Assembly: GCA_023436685.1 (NCBI GenBank) | Contig: JAEZIL010000280.1 | Coordinates: 1-5,005 of the forward strand | Direction: 5' to 3' | Origin: Bacteroidota bacterium | GTDB taxonomy: Bacteria; Bacteroidota; Bacteroidia; Chitinophagales; Chitinophagaceae | DNA length: 5,005 nt | In this document: piece by piece, positions 1 to 4,854 of the stretch | How positions within the stretch are numbered: the stretch's first letter is position 1 | How the letters are laid out: each line of letters opens with the position of its first letter | Notes under the pieces: model-generated | Databases searched by the model: none | Seen by the model: only the letters and a program-made list of their open reading frames with translations | What the model was told of the DNA's origin: nothing | Position numbers and translations under genes: made by a program

Positions 1-265
1 GTGGCAGCATTTTATAAGTATCGGCCTTTATGCCCTCTGTGCCCTGCCAATAAGCAGTTAATGAATCGATATAGCCAATACTCAATGTTTCATCGGGCAG
101 CGATAGTGCAGGGTCGTAACCGGAACAACTAAAATGCCAGGTATGTTGTTCGTATAGTTCAGGATTCTTTATGGTTGGTTCAGTCTCCTTTTCGGGTTCA
201 GTTTTTTCTTTTTTACAAGCTGCAAAAAATATACAGCAAAATAAGAGTAACAGATAGCGGCTCAT
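1..265 (-). CDS. Putative lipoprotein, N-terminal part (runs off the left edge)
   Basis: Reading leftward from an ATG at 265, the frame is open to the window edge and gives 88 residues plus one base. The N-terminus is a short lipoprotein signal: Met-Ser-Arg, then a Leu/Phe/Cys-rich core, then a lipobox ending FFAAC, with Cys17 as the predicted lipidated residue. After it comes a charged Lys/Glu/Thr/Pro linker with repeated TEPEKE-type units (about 18-32), then the beginning of a folded domain (about 36 onward) with Trp43, Cys47 and Trp73. A second in-frame ATG at 283 would add six residues (MAIFNS); I prefer 265 because it gives a compact signal peptide, but neither start has a Shine-Dalgarno sequence. 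The protein should be anchored in the envelope. I do not recognise the domain, and the C-terminus is missing. It lies downstream of a terminator at about 298-321, so it probably has its own promoter, which I could not identify. Confidence 0.75.
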   Translation of the reverse strand, partial: MSRYLLLLFCCIFFAACKKEKTEPEKETEPTIKNPELYEQHTWHFSCSGYDPALSLPDETLSIGYIDSLTAYWQGTEGIKADTYKMLP

Positions 266-290
266 TGAATTAAAAATTGCCATTACAAGA

Positions 291-321
291 TAATAAAAAG
301 CTCCCGCAAATATGGGAGCTT
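291..321 (-). terminator. Intrinsic terminator of the glycine-zipper lipoprotein gene
   Basis: Positions 298-305 and 314-321 form a perfect 8-bp stem (AAGCTCCC/GGGAGCTT) around an 8-base loop. On the minus strand the stem is followed by a T-rich run (about 290-298). It sits 50 bases past the stop codon at 371, so it should end that transcript before the next minus-strand gene, whose start is at 265. Confidence 0.75.
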
Positions 322-334
322 CGCTTTGTGACCT

Positions 335-355
335 GTTCCGGATCTGAGTCGGAAC
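335..355 (-). other. Hairpin resembling a tRNA T-arm (possible tRNA remnant)
   Basis: GTTCCG (335-340) pairs perfectly with CGGAAC (350-355). Read on the minus strand, the centre is TCCGA-CTCAGAT-CCGGA: two 5-base arms around a 7-base loop, the geometry of a tRNA T-arm. The loop resembles the TTCRANY consensus with two differences, and the closing G53-C61 pair is replaced by A-C. No acceptor stem, CCA or anticodon arm can be built around it, so this is not an intact tRNA. It may be a degenerate tRNA 3' fragment, or simply a second hairpin in the 3' untranslated region of the upstream gene. Confidence 0.3.
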
Positions 356-370
356 CCTGGACGGTCAGAA

Positions 371-919
371 CTATTGTTGTTGCTGTTCCTGGCGTTGCCT
401 CTCTTCTTTTTTCTTTCGTTCTGCATCTATAATAGCACCTGTGCCTAAGCCTACTGCAGCGCCGCCAAGTCCACCTATCACGGCACCTTTACCTTTTTTG
501 TCGCTTATTAAAGCGCCGCCCAGTGCACCTGCACCTGCGCCTATTAAGGCGCCTGTGGCTTTAGAACTCCAGCGTTTTTTCTGTTCCGGCGTAGCATTAG
601 CAGGCGGTTGCGCTGCAGCCGACTGTGTACTGTAGTTGTTGGTAGTGCTATAATAATTGCTGGTAGTATTACGGCCCGACGAACGGCCTGACGACCGCGT
701 TGCGCCAGAGCTGGCTACGGCTTGCTGTGCAGTCATTATAGAATCTCTCCTGGCTGCTTCAGTTTCGGCTATAGCCTGGTTCATGCTGTCTATAACACGT
801 TGCTTTGCCATTTCCATTTGCATCGAATCAATTGTACGCTGCTGGGCTGCCTTTTCTGCCCTATCGTTGCATGCGCCTAAAGCTATTGCCGCGCAGGCTA
901 TCAATATCATCTTTTTCAT
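371..919 (-). CDS. Glycine-zipper lipoprotein (YMGG-like)
   Basis: A 182-residue envelope protein. The start at 919 is chosen because it begins a clean lipoprotein signal (MKK, hydrophobic core, LGAC with Cys17 as the lipid site); the frame stays open for 25 more codons upstream, but that extension would bury the signal. Residues about 20-65 are a charged, Gln/Met/Ala-rich helix, probably coiled coil, with a repeated QRxIDSM unit at 27-33 and 40-46 and a weaker copy at 58-62. Residues about 70-110 are a Ser/Gly/Asn/Gln-rich linker. Residues about 121-165 hold a dense glycine zipper (GAGAGALGG, then GGLGGAAVG), typical of helices that pack in or against membranes. The tail is Lys/Glu/Arg and poly-Gln. 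Glycine-zipper lipoproteins of this kind are common in Bacteroidota and other Gram-negatives and usually have no assigned function; an envelope structural role is inference. It appears to be a single-gene unit with a terminator at about 291-321. Confidence 0.85.
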   Translation of the reverse strand: MKKMILIACAAIALGACNDRAEKAAQQRTIDSMQMEMAKQRVIDSMNQAIAETEAARRDSIMTAQQAVASSGATRSSGRSSGRNTTSNYYSTTNNYSTQSAAAQPPANATPEQKKRWSSKATGALIGAGAGALGGALISDKKGKGAVIGGLGGAAVGLGTGAIIDAERKKKEERQRQEQQQQ

Positions 920-1040
920 AATTACACGACTTGTTTCAAGATGATATAGACAAAATTGTGCCAACAAAAAAAGATACAATAAGTTGATATTCAATAAGTA
1001 TTATTGATACATTTTCCGAAACAGATAGAAAGTACATCGG

Positions 1041-1325
1041 TTATTTATCAGTGTCGTACCACCATGTATTTTCGGTTAGAATGTCGGCAGATTTTATAAA
1101 TAATCTCCTGACGTCACCCGCAGACGCATAAACTGGTACTGAACCGCACGGAGCTACTAATTCTAATACTTGTTGTGCGTTAATTGATCGTATTTGAAAT
1201 ACATCGGTATTCCCGGGGACATTCACAAACTTATCAGTAGCATCACCATTGGTTGGATAACGGGTAATTATATCTCCAATATTAAGATTAGATAATTGTA
1301 ACAGGGTAGCTATTTTATTATTCAT
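1041..1325 (-). CDS. Hypothetical protein, second gene of a two-gene operon
   Basis: A 94-residue protein that I do not recognise. It has no signal peptide or membrane segment, so it is probably cytoplasmic. It is mildly acidic, with one cysteine (in VAPCGSV, about residue 60) and an aromatic end (NTWWYDTDK). Its pattern of short hydrophobic stretches (GDIITRYP, DVFQIRSI, QQVLELVAP, VRRLFIKS) suggests a small, mostly beta fold, perhaps SH3- or OB-like; this is a guess from pattern only. The ATG at 1325 is the first in frame and lies 7 bases after the stop of the upstream gene, so the two are almost certainly co-transcribed and perhaps translationally coupled. No clear terminator follows the stop at 1041. 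The pair is AT-richer by eye than the lipoprotein gene to its left. It could be a chance open frame, but its position directly behind another same-strand frame argues that it is real. Confidence 0.6.
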   Translation of the reverse strand: MNNKIATLLQLSNLNIGDIITRYPTNGDATDKFVNVPGNTDVFQIRSINAQQVLELVAPCGSVPVYASAGDVRRLFIKSADILTENTWWYDTDK

Positions 1326-1332
1326 AAGAGCA

Positions 1333-1632
1333 TTATTCGACTTTGGTATGTTCCATTTTCATTATTTCACCATATGCTTTATCAACAAACAACACAGAAT
1401 CGAAGTTTCTAGCCTGTTGGTCGTCAGAGAAGAGCTGTGAATAATTTTTTCCTATCAATATTGAGCGTATTTCGAATTTGCGCAATTGCAACCATGCAGG
1501 TGCATGGAAAGCCGAAAGATTCACATTACACGCAATAGTATGTACATTATCGCTTACAGATACTGTGTAGTAAAGTGGAATATTCACCGCTTCATTATTT
1601 ACGCTATATGCAATAGTTATTTGTTTATTCAT
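1333..1632 (-). CDS. Hypothetical protein, first gene of a two-gene operon
   Basis: A 99-residue protein without a recognisable family. There is no signal peptide or transmembrane helix. The N-terminal half alternates polar and hydrophobic residues (ITIAYSVNN, IPLYYTVSVSD, HTIACNVNL), as in antiparallel beta strands, followed by PAWLQLRKFEIRSILIG and a more helical, charged C-terminal end (about 70-99). The ATG at 1632 is the only good start; the next methionines are close to the C-terminus. The gene is transcribed divergently from the cold-shock gene across 251 bases that hold two inverted repeats, possible control sites for this operon. Small tandem unknowns like this could be a two-component module such as a toxin-antitoxin or immunity pair, but nothing in either sequence shows such a function, and I assign none. 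Confidence 0.62.
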   Translation of the reverse strand: MNKQITIAYSVNNEAVNIPLYYTVSVSDNVHTIACNVNLSAFHAPAWLQLRKFEIRSILIGKNYSQLFSDDQQARNFDSVLFVDKAYGEIMKMEHTKVE

Positions 1633-1654
1633 GTTTATGTTTTAAAGGCTATAT

Positions 1655-1670
1655 AAGAACACATAACTGT
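1655..1670. repeat. Inverted repeat upstream of the two-gene operon
   Basis: AACACA (1655-1660) and TGTGTT (1665-1670) form a perfect 6-bp inverted repeat with a 4-base spacer, 23 bases upstream of the minus-strand start at 1632. It would lie in the operon's leader or over its promoter. It could be a DNA operator or an RNA hairpin; it has no T-run on either side, so it is not a terminator. Confidence 0.35.
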
Positions 1671-1709
1671 GTTATCGGACTAATGAAATATAACTATCGT
1701 ATACAGAAA

Positions 1710-1729
1710 ACGAAATTCAAATATTTCGT
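1710..1729. repeat. AT-rich inverted repeat in the divergent intergenic region
   Basis: ACGAAAT (1710-1716) and ATTTCGT (1723-1729) form a perfect 7-bp inverted repeat around a 6-base spacer. On the minus strand the spacer region contains AATATTTG, one base off the TAnnTTTG promoter element, so the repeat could be an operator overlapping the promoter of the 1632-1041 operon. The rest of 1633-1846 shows no open frame or RNA gene that I can support. Confidence 0.35.
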
Positions 1730-1846
1730 ACTGGGAGGATGGAATAACAGTAGATCTAAGACAATGTAATGTACGCTAAATGGCCGAGATTGAAATAATA
1801 AAATAAATTGTCCTCTAAAAAATATCAAAAATTAAAATATTTTTAT

Positions 1847-1854
1847 TACCTTTG
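1847..1854 (+). promoter_or_regulatory. Bacteroidota-type -7 element of the cold-shock gene
   Basis: TACCTTTG matches the Bacteroidota -7 consensus TAnnTTTG exactly and lies 29 bases before the ATG at 1884. Transcription would begin near 1860, giving a leader of only about 24 bases. No convincing TTG-type -33 element is found at the expected distance upstream, which is AT-rich throughout. Confidence 0.5.
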
Positions 1855-1883
1855 TTCTTTATTAATTTTTTTGAATCAATACA

Positions 1884-2075
1884 ATGCAAGAAGGAAAAGT
1901 AAAGTTCTTCAATGAAACTAAAGGTTTTGGTTTCATTACACCTAACGATGGCAGTGCCGACATCTTTGTACACGTTTCAGGTCTTATAGACGAAATACGT
2001 GAAAACAGCCAGGTGACTTACGAAGTAAAAAATGGCCAAAAAGGTTTAAATGCAGTTAATGTAAGAGTAATCTAA
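1884..2075 (+). CDS. csp: Cold-shock domain protein (CspA family)
   Basis: A complete 63-residue single cold-shock domain, close to the usual family length of 63-70. Both nucleic-acid-binding motifs are intact: RNP1 as KGFGFI (residues 13-18) and RNP2 as IFVHVS (27-32). The canonical KWFN near the N-terminus reads KFFN here, a common variant. Family members are small cytoplasmic five-stranded beta barrels that bind single-stranded RNA and DNA and act as RNA chaperones, melting structures that block translation; many are cold-inducible, but others are constitutive or growth-phase regulated. The predicted leader is short, so the long temperature-sensing leader of E. coli cspA is not evident. 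It is monocistronic, with an exact -7 element upstream and a strong terminator 21 bases after the stop. The paralogue letter cannot be assigned from sequence alone. Confidence 0.96.
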   Translation: MQEGKVKFFNETKGFGFITPNDGSADIFVHVSGLIDEIRENSQVTYEVKNGQKGLNAVNVRVI

Positions 2076-2095
2076 TTTATCTATATTGATCTTTG

Positions 2096-2126
2096 AAAGG
2101 GTTTCACATTTGTGAAGCCCTTTTTT
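2096..2126 (+). terminator. Intrinsic terminator of the cold-shock gene
   Basis: A 12-bp stem (2096-2107 with 2112-2123, one G-T pair) with a 4-base ATTT loop runs into six T residues (2121-2126). It overlaps the last codon of the convergent exonuclease gene, whose stop complement is at 2125-2127. Read on the minus strand, the same hairpin is followed only by TTTC, so it could weakly end the exonuclease transcript too. Confidence 0.85.
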
Positions 2127-2901
2127 ATTTAGTACTGATTTCGATCCATACGGGCCCGTGGTCGCTGCTTTTTTCCCAGCCGCGCACATGCCTGTCAACG
2201 CCTGCTTTTAGCAGTCTTTTGTCCATTGCTTTGTTTAAAAGAAAATGGTCAATGCGGAGCCCTGCATTTCGTTCATAAGCATTGCGGAAGTAATCCCAAA
2301 AGGTATATATAATTTCCTCAGGGTGAAGTTTACGTAGTGCATCTGTCCACCCCTGTGACATAAGTTTTTGAAATGCAGCACGTGTCTCGGGCCTGAATAA
2401 AGCATCATTAACCCAACGCTCCGGTTTATAAACATCCAGTTCCGTAGGCATTACGTTGTAGTCGCCACAAATAACTACAGGCATTTTAGACTTGTAGAGT
2501 TCTGCCGCATGGCTGGTTAAACGTTCAAACCAACGCAACTTATAATCGAACTTAGGCCCCGGCGCGGGGTTGCCGTTGGGCAGGTACAAACAGCCCACAT
2601 GTATGCCTTCTACAATAGCTTCGATATAACGGCTATGTTCATCTTCAGGATCGCCGGGTAAAACACGGCATACCTCTTCAATGTTATTGCTCTTTGAGAG
2701 TATCGCTACACCATTCCAGCTTTTTTGTCCGTGCCATATGGCCTGGTAACCTGCATCGGTAATAGCCTGCAGTGGAAATTTCTCTTGTGGGGCTTTTAAC
2801 TCCTGTAAGCATACTATATCAGGCTTTGATTCATCCAGCCAGCGAAGTAAAACAGGCAAACGGCCATTTACACCGTTTACATTATAGGTAGCGATTTTCA
2901 T
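2125..2901 (-). CDS. xth: Exodeoxyribonuclease III / AP endonuclease
   Basis: A complete 258-residue enzyme of the exonuclease-endonuclease-phosphatase (EEP) superfamily, near the 268 residues of E. coli ExoIII. It is a Mg2+-dependent enzyme that cuts DNA 5' of abasic sites and removes 3'-blocking groups in base-excision repair. The catalytic set is all present: Asn7 (TYNVNG), Glu34 (LQELK, the metal ligand, same number as in E. coli), Tyr106 (LYLPNG), Asp147 and Asn149 (GDYNV), Asp218 (RIDHFLL), and the terminal Asp247-His248 pair (SSDHGP). The start is the ATG at 2901; reading can extend two codons further only from a TTG, and family members begin MKIATxNVNG. The gene converges on the cold-shock gene, and its stop lies inside that gene's terminator. 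The minus-strand gene to its right ends 59 bases upstream behind its own hairpin, so this gene is probably expressed separately. Confidence 0.96.
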   Translation of the reverse strand: MKIATYNVNGVNGRLPVLLRWLDESKPDIVCLQELKAPQEKFPLQAITDAGYQAIWHGQKSWNGVAILSKSNNIEEVCRVLPGDPEDEHSRYIEAIVEGIHVGCLYLPNGNPAPGPKFDYKLRWFERLTSHAAELYKSKMPVVICGDYNVMPTELDVYKPERWVNDALFRPETRAAFQKLMSQGWTDALRKLHPEEIIYTFWDYFRNAYERNAGLRIDHFLLNKAMDKRLLKAGVDRHVRGWEKSSDHGPVWIEISTK

Positions 2902-2933
2902 ATTCAAGCAAATATGTTAACTGAAATTAGATA

Positions 2934-2953
2934 TAAAATGCCCCGAAAGGGGC
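2934..2953 (-). terminator. Intrinsic terminator of the Ser/Thr/Asn-rich lipoprotein gene
   Basis: GCCCC (2940-2944) pairs with GGGGC (2949-2953) around a 4-base loop. On the minus strand the stem is followed by ATTTTAT. It starts 8 bases after the stop codon at 2961. The stem is short but all G-C; the T-run is interrupted, so some read-through into xth is possible. Confidence 0.6.
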
Positions 2954-2960
2954 TCTTATA

Positions 2961-3440
2961 TTATCGCGGTACTGCTTTAAGCGCAGTATCGCCGTAAGTA
3001 TGCGCTGGTTTACGATCCCTATATTTTTTATCGTCGAGGTTTATTGGCTGAGGTGGCTCCTGCACGTCAGAATTATAATGCCCTGTTCTTTCCAAAGTAG
3101 TACGAGTGTCCCTTGCTGTTGGCGTGCGGCTACCTGAATTATTTACATTACTGGTACCGCTATTTGTTGTGTTACCGGCTGAGGCATTGTTGCTGCGGGA
3201 TGCTGTAGAACCGCCGGAAACAGAACTACCGGTTGTAGTAGCACTGGTATTCGTATTAGTATTTGTGACAGTGGTTGTGTCAGCTGTTAATGAATCTGTA
3301 CCTGCGTTTCCCGTAACATTCGCGGGAGTTTCTATATTAGTTGAATCGTTGGTCGTTTCAGTATTCTCGTTTGAACTGTTGTTACATGCAGCTATTAACA
3401 GTGCAGGTAGAAATAATATCGTCATCGTTAATTTTTTCAT
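2961..3440 (-). CDS. Lipoprotein with Ser/Thr/Asn-rich linker
   Basis: A 159-residue predicted lipoprotein. Its signal is clear: MKK, a hydrophobic core with a central Pro, and a lipobox LIAAC with Cys19. Residues about 20-112 are extremely rich in Thr, Asn, Ser and Gly (for example repeated NTNT and TTT), with few hydrophobics and no cysteine after Cys19. This region is most likely a disordered spacer holding the C-terminus away from the membrane. Residues about 113-159 differ: they are charged, with Pro-Pro-Gln-Pro, a DDKKYRDRK stretch and HTYGDTALK, and may be the functional part. I know no named family that it fits. Ser/Thr-rich stretches in Bacteroidota envelope proteins can carry O-glycans at D-(S/T)-(hydrophobic) sites; DSL at 49-51 and DTA at 151-153 are candidates, which is inference. 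It appears monocistronic, between hairpins at 2940-2953 and 3501-3531. Confidence 0.8.
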   Translation of the reverse strand: MKKLTMTILFLPALLIAACNNSSNENTETTNDSTNIETPANVTGNAGTDSLTADTTTVTNTNTNTSATTTGSSVSGGSTASRSNNASAGNTTNSGTSNVNNSGSRTPTARDTRTTLERTGHYNSDVQEPPQPINLDDKKYRDRKPAHTYGDTALKAVPR

Positions 3441-3500
3441 AGCGCTTCATTTATAGTTCAATAACTAAGTAAAAATTCAATGCCATCATCATACTACAGA

Positions 3501-3531
3501 TTTAAAGGCCGGAGAAACTCCGGCCTTTAAA
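3501..3531 (-). terminator. Strong intrinsic terminator of the beta-barrel gene
   Basis: A perfect 14-bp inverted repeat (3501-3514 with 3518-3531) with a 3-base centre and a GC-rich inner stem (GGCCGGAG/CTCCGGCC). The outer AAA/TTT bases supply the T-run in either direction. It begins 24 bases beyond the stop at 3555, so its likely use is to end that minus-strand transcript. No plus-strand gene ends here, so its symmetry is probably incidental. Confidence 0.85.
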
Positions 3532-3554
3532 TTGCTGTTTAAGTATAATAAACA

Positions 3555-4322
3555 CTATCGGTTAAACATATAAGATACACCTACGGAATATCCAATGTTT
3601 TTTAGCGATGGGTTTGAGTTGTTTACTGTGCTTGGCAATGAAGCCTCATATTTAGATACATCATCGTTTTGCACAATGTTAACTAACCCCAGGTCTATAC
3701 CAGCTTTTGCAACTAAGCCACTAGCTAATTCAAAGCCAAGTATACCGGTCAAACCAGCGTCAAAACGATTTAGATCGTCGCCAGGTTCATTACCAATTTC
3801 CAGCTTTCTTGTACGCTCTTCGCTTTGAGATTCAACGGCATTACCGTTTACTTCATTTTTAACAGTGTATTTACCATTTGCGGCAAATAGTGCACCGGCG
3901 TAGCCACCCACACCTACTATCACACTACCCGATTCGCCAACAGGTATTTTATATACGATATTTACAGGTAGTTGCACATAGCTCAATGTGTTTTTATTTT
4001 TTATCTGTACTTCATGAAATGTGCCTTCAACATCTGTGTAAGAGAAATTACGTTCTTGTTGGCCGCCCTTCATAGTATAAATAAGGCCTGGTTGTATGCT
4101 CCAATTTTTGTTAATCATCCAGTCGCCTTGCAAACCACCATAAAAGCCCACCTTACCTTGGTTGTATGTTGTTTCACCTTCGTAGTTGTCTAGTTGTTGA
4201 TTAAGGCTTACACCAGCTGTTAGTCCCCATTTAAAACCGCTTTGAGCAGGTGTGGTAGCGCTTTGTGCAAAAGCATTTATGCTAAAAAGCCCAGTTGCTA
4301 AAAAAATACCAATCGTTTTCAT
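3555..4322 (-). CDS. Outer-membrane beta-barrel protein (PF13568-like porin family)
   Basis: A 255-residue protein with a Sec signal (MKTIGIF..., core to about 15, cleavage probably after NAFA at 19). The mature chain shows the alternating pattern and motif order of the Bacteroidota outer-membrane beta-barrel domain: FKWGLTAGVSLN (30-41), VGFYGGLQGDWMI then WSIQPGLIYTMKG (58-86), LSYVQLPVNIVYKIP (113-127), VIVGVGGYAGALFAA (134-148), FDAGLTGILGFEL then AKAGIDLGLVNI (187-216), and a closing strand GYSVGVSYMF ending in Phe253-Asn-Arg. The charged stretch at about 150-186 is probably an extracellular loop. Such proteins sit in the outer membrane, are abundant across the phylum and are usually of unknown substrate; porin activity is not shown by the sequence. 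The frame is open 14 codons upstream, but only the ATG at 4322 gives a proper signal peptide. It is divergent from the 4434 gene and ends in a strong terminator. Confidence 0.9.
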   Translation of the reverse strand: MKTIGIFLATGLFSINAFAQSATTPAQSGFKWGLTAGVSLNQQLDNYEGETTYNQGKVGFYGGLQGDWMINKNWSIQPGLIYTMKGGQQERNFSYTDVEGTFHEVQIKNKNTLSYVQLPVNIVYKIPVGESGSVIVGVGGYAGALFAANGKYTVKNEVNGNAVESQSEERTRKLEIGNEPGDDLNRFDAGLTGILGFELASGLVAKAGIDLGLVNIVQNDDVSKYEASLPSTVNNSNPSLKNIGYSVGVSYMFNR

Positions 4323-4344
4323 CTTGTCATTATTTTGGTTCAGG

Positions 4345-4367
4345 GGCATGATAAAAAAGTCCATGCC
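4345..4367. repeat. Inverted repeat in the divergent promoter region
   Basis: GGCATG (4345-4350) and CATGCC (4362-4367) form a perfect 6-bp inverted repeat, one helical turn wide at the spacer (11 bases), within the 111 bases between the divergent starts at 4322 and 4434. The spacing would suit a dimeric regulator, or a hairpin in the leader of the beta-barrel transcript. A repeat this short can arise by chance. Confidence 0.25.
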
Positions 4368-4433
4368 AACAGTTATCGTATAGACACTATTAACAAATTA
4401 AAATGTGATGAGAGCACATATTTAAATTTCAAA

Positions 4434-4700
4434 ATGGCTTTATTAAATTTGCGCATGCCCCGGCGCAAACCTTACCATCCTTATCGTAATATCCGGCTGA
4501 ATAGGCGACCACAACGGCAGCAACCAATTGCGCTCAATCCCATTCATATACAACAACATAATAACGAAGACAATTCATCAGGTACAGGATTTGCCATTAT
4601 AGTTATCCTCCTATCATTTGCAATGATCATTGGCGGGCTGGCCTATATGCTAACCCAAAACACAACCGATGTAGAAATGCTGAAAAGTTTGGCTAAATAG
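4434..4700 (+). CDS. Small single-pass membrane protein with a basic tail
   Basis: An 88-residue protein of unknown function. Residues 7-31 carry eight arginines plus Lys, His, Pro and Gln (MPRRKPYHPYRN, NRRPQRQQ); 33-51 are polar and disordered-looking; about 53-73 form one strong transmembrane helix (FAIIVILLSF, then GGLAYML); the last 15 residues are polar. The positive-inside rule places the arginine-rich tail in the cytoplasm and the short C-terminus in the periplasm. There is no signal peptide or lipobox. The frame is open from 4335, but the ATG at 4434 follows an AT-rich stretch typical of Bacteroidota starts; a second ATG at 4455 (MPRRKP) would give 81 residues and is a serious alternative. 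The gene is divergent from the beta-barrel gene and 154 bases ahead of efp, which has its own promoter element, so joint transcription is not needed. Only a weak 6-bp hairpin (4692-4709) follows. Confidence 0.7.
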   Translation: MALLNLRMPRRKPYHPYRNIRLNRRPQRQQPIALNPIHIQQHNNEDNSSGTGFAIIVILLSFAMIIGGLAYMLTQNTTDVEMLKSLAK

Positions 4701-4824
4701 AATTTTAGCAATTATTCTTACATAGTGGCTGGTTTTTACCAATATTTGAGTTTTTTTATGCTTTTTGGGGCGAAAACTTTACAAAATCATCATTATTTGG
4801 ATTTCTGAATTAGGCTAATATGAT

Positions 4825-4832
4825 TACTTTTG
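4825..4832 (+). promoter_or_regulatory. Bacteroidota-type -7 element of efp
   Basis: TACTTTTG matches TAnnTTTG exactly, 22 bases before the efp ATG, which would give a leader of roughly 15-20 bases. TTTG at 4796-4799 is a possible -33 element, but its 25-base spacing is longer than the usual 19 or so. Confidence 0.5.
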
Positions 4833-4854
4833 CTGTCCGTTACAAAAACACTTT

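Noticed and set aside
920..994. Upstream in-frame extension of the glycine-zipper lipoprotein (25 extra codons)
   Set aside because: The extension would place a second hydrophobic stretch ahead of a perfect lipoprotein signal beginning MKK at 919; the lipobox would then be too far from the N-terminus.
1041..1632. Toxin-antitoxin reading of the two-gene operon
   Set aside because: Size and spacing fit, but neither protein shows a DNA-binding antitoxin motif or a known toxin active site that I can see.
2235..2435. 66-codon minus-strand open frame inside xth
   Set aside because: It lies wholly within the intact exonuclease III gene in another frame and shows no family features.
3106..3456. 116-codon plus-strand open frame opposite the Ser/Thr/Asn-rich lipoprotein
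   Set aside because: Its Val/Leu-rich product is the expected antisense shadow of Thr/Asn/Ser codons; the minus-strand frame has a proper lipoprotein signal and a terminator.
4323..4364. Upstream in-frame extension of the beta-barrel protein (14 extra codons)
   Set aside because: The added residues are polar and would spoil the signal peptide that begins at the ATG at 4322.
4335..4433. Upstream in-frame extension of the small membrane protein (33 extra codons)
   Set aside because: It overlaps the divergent promoter region and begins only 12 bases from the start of the opposite-strand gene; the residues look like translated AT-rich intergenic DNA.
4443..4450. Exact TAnnTTTG match (TAAATTTG) at the start of the small membrane-protein gene
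   Set aside because: It lies inside the predicted coding region and only 5 bases before the alternative ATG at 4455, so it cannot serve that start with a normal leader; TAnnTTTG matches are frequent by chance in AT-rich DNA.
4692..4709. Hairpin GCTAAA/TTTAGC around the stop codon at 4700 as a terminator
   Set aside because: The stem is only 6 bp, AT-rich, overlaps the stop codon and is not followed by a continuous T-run.
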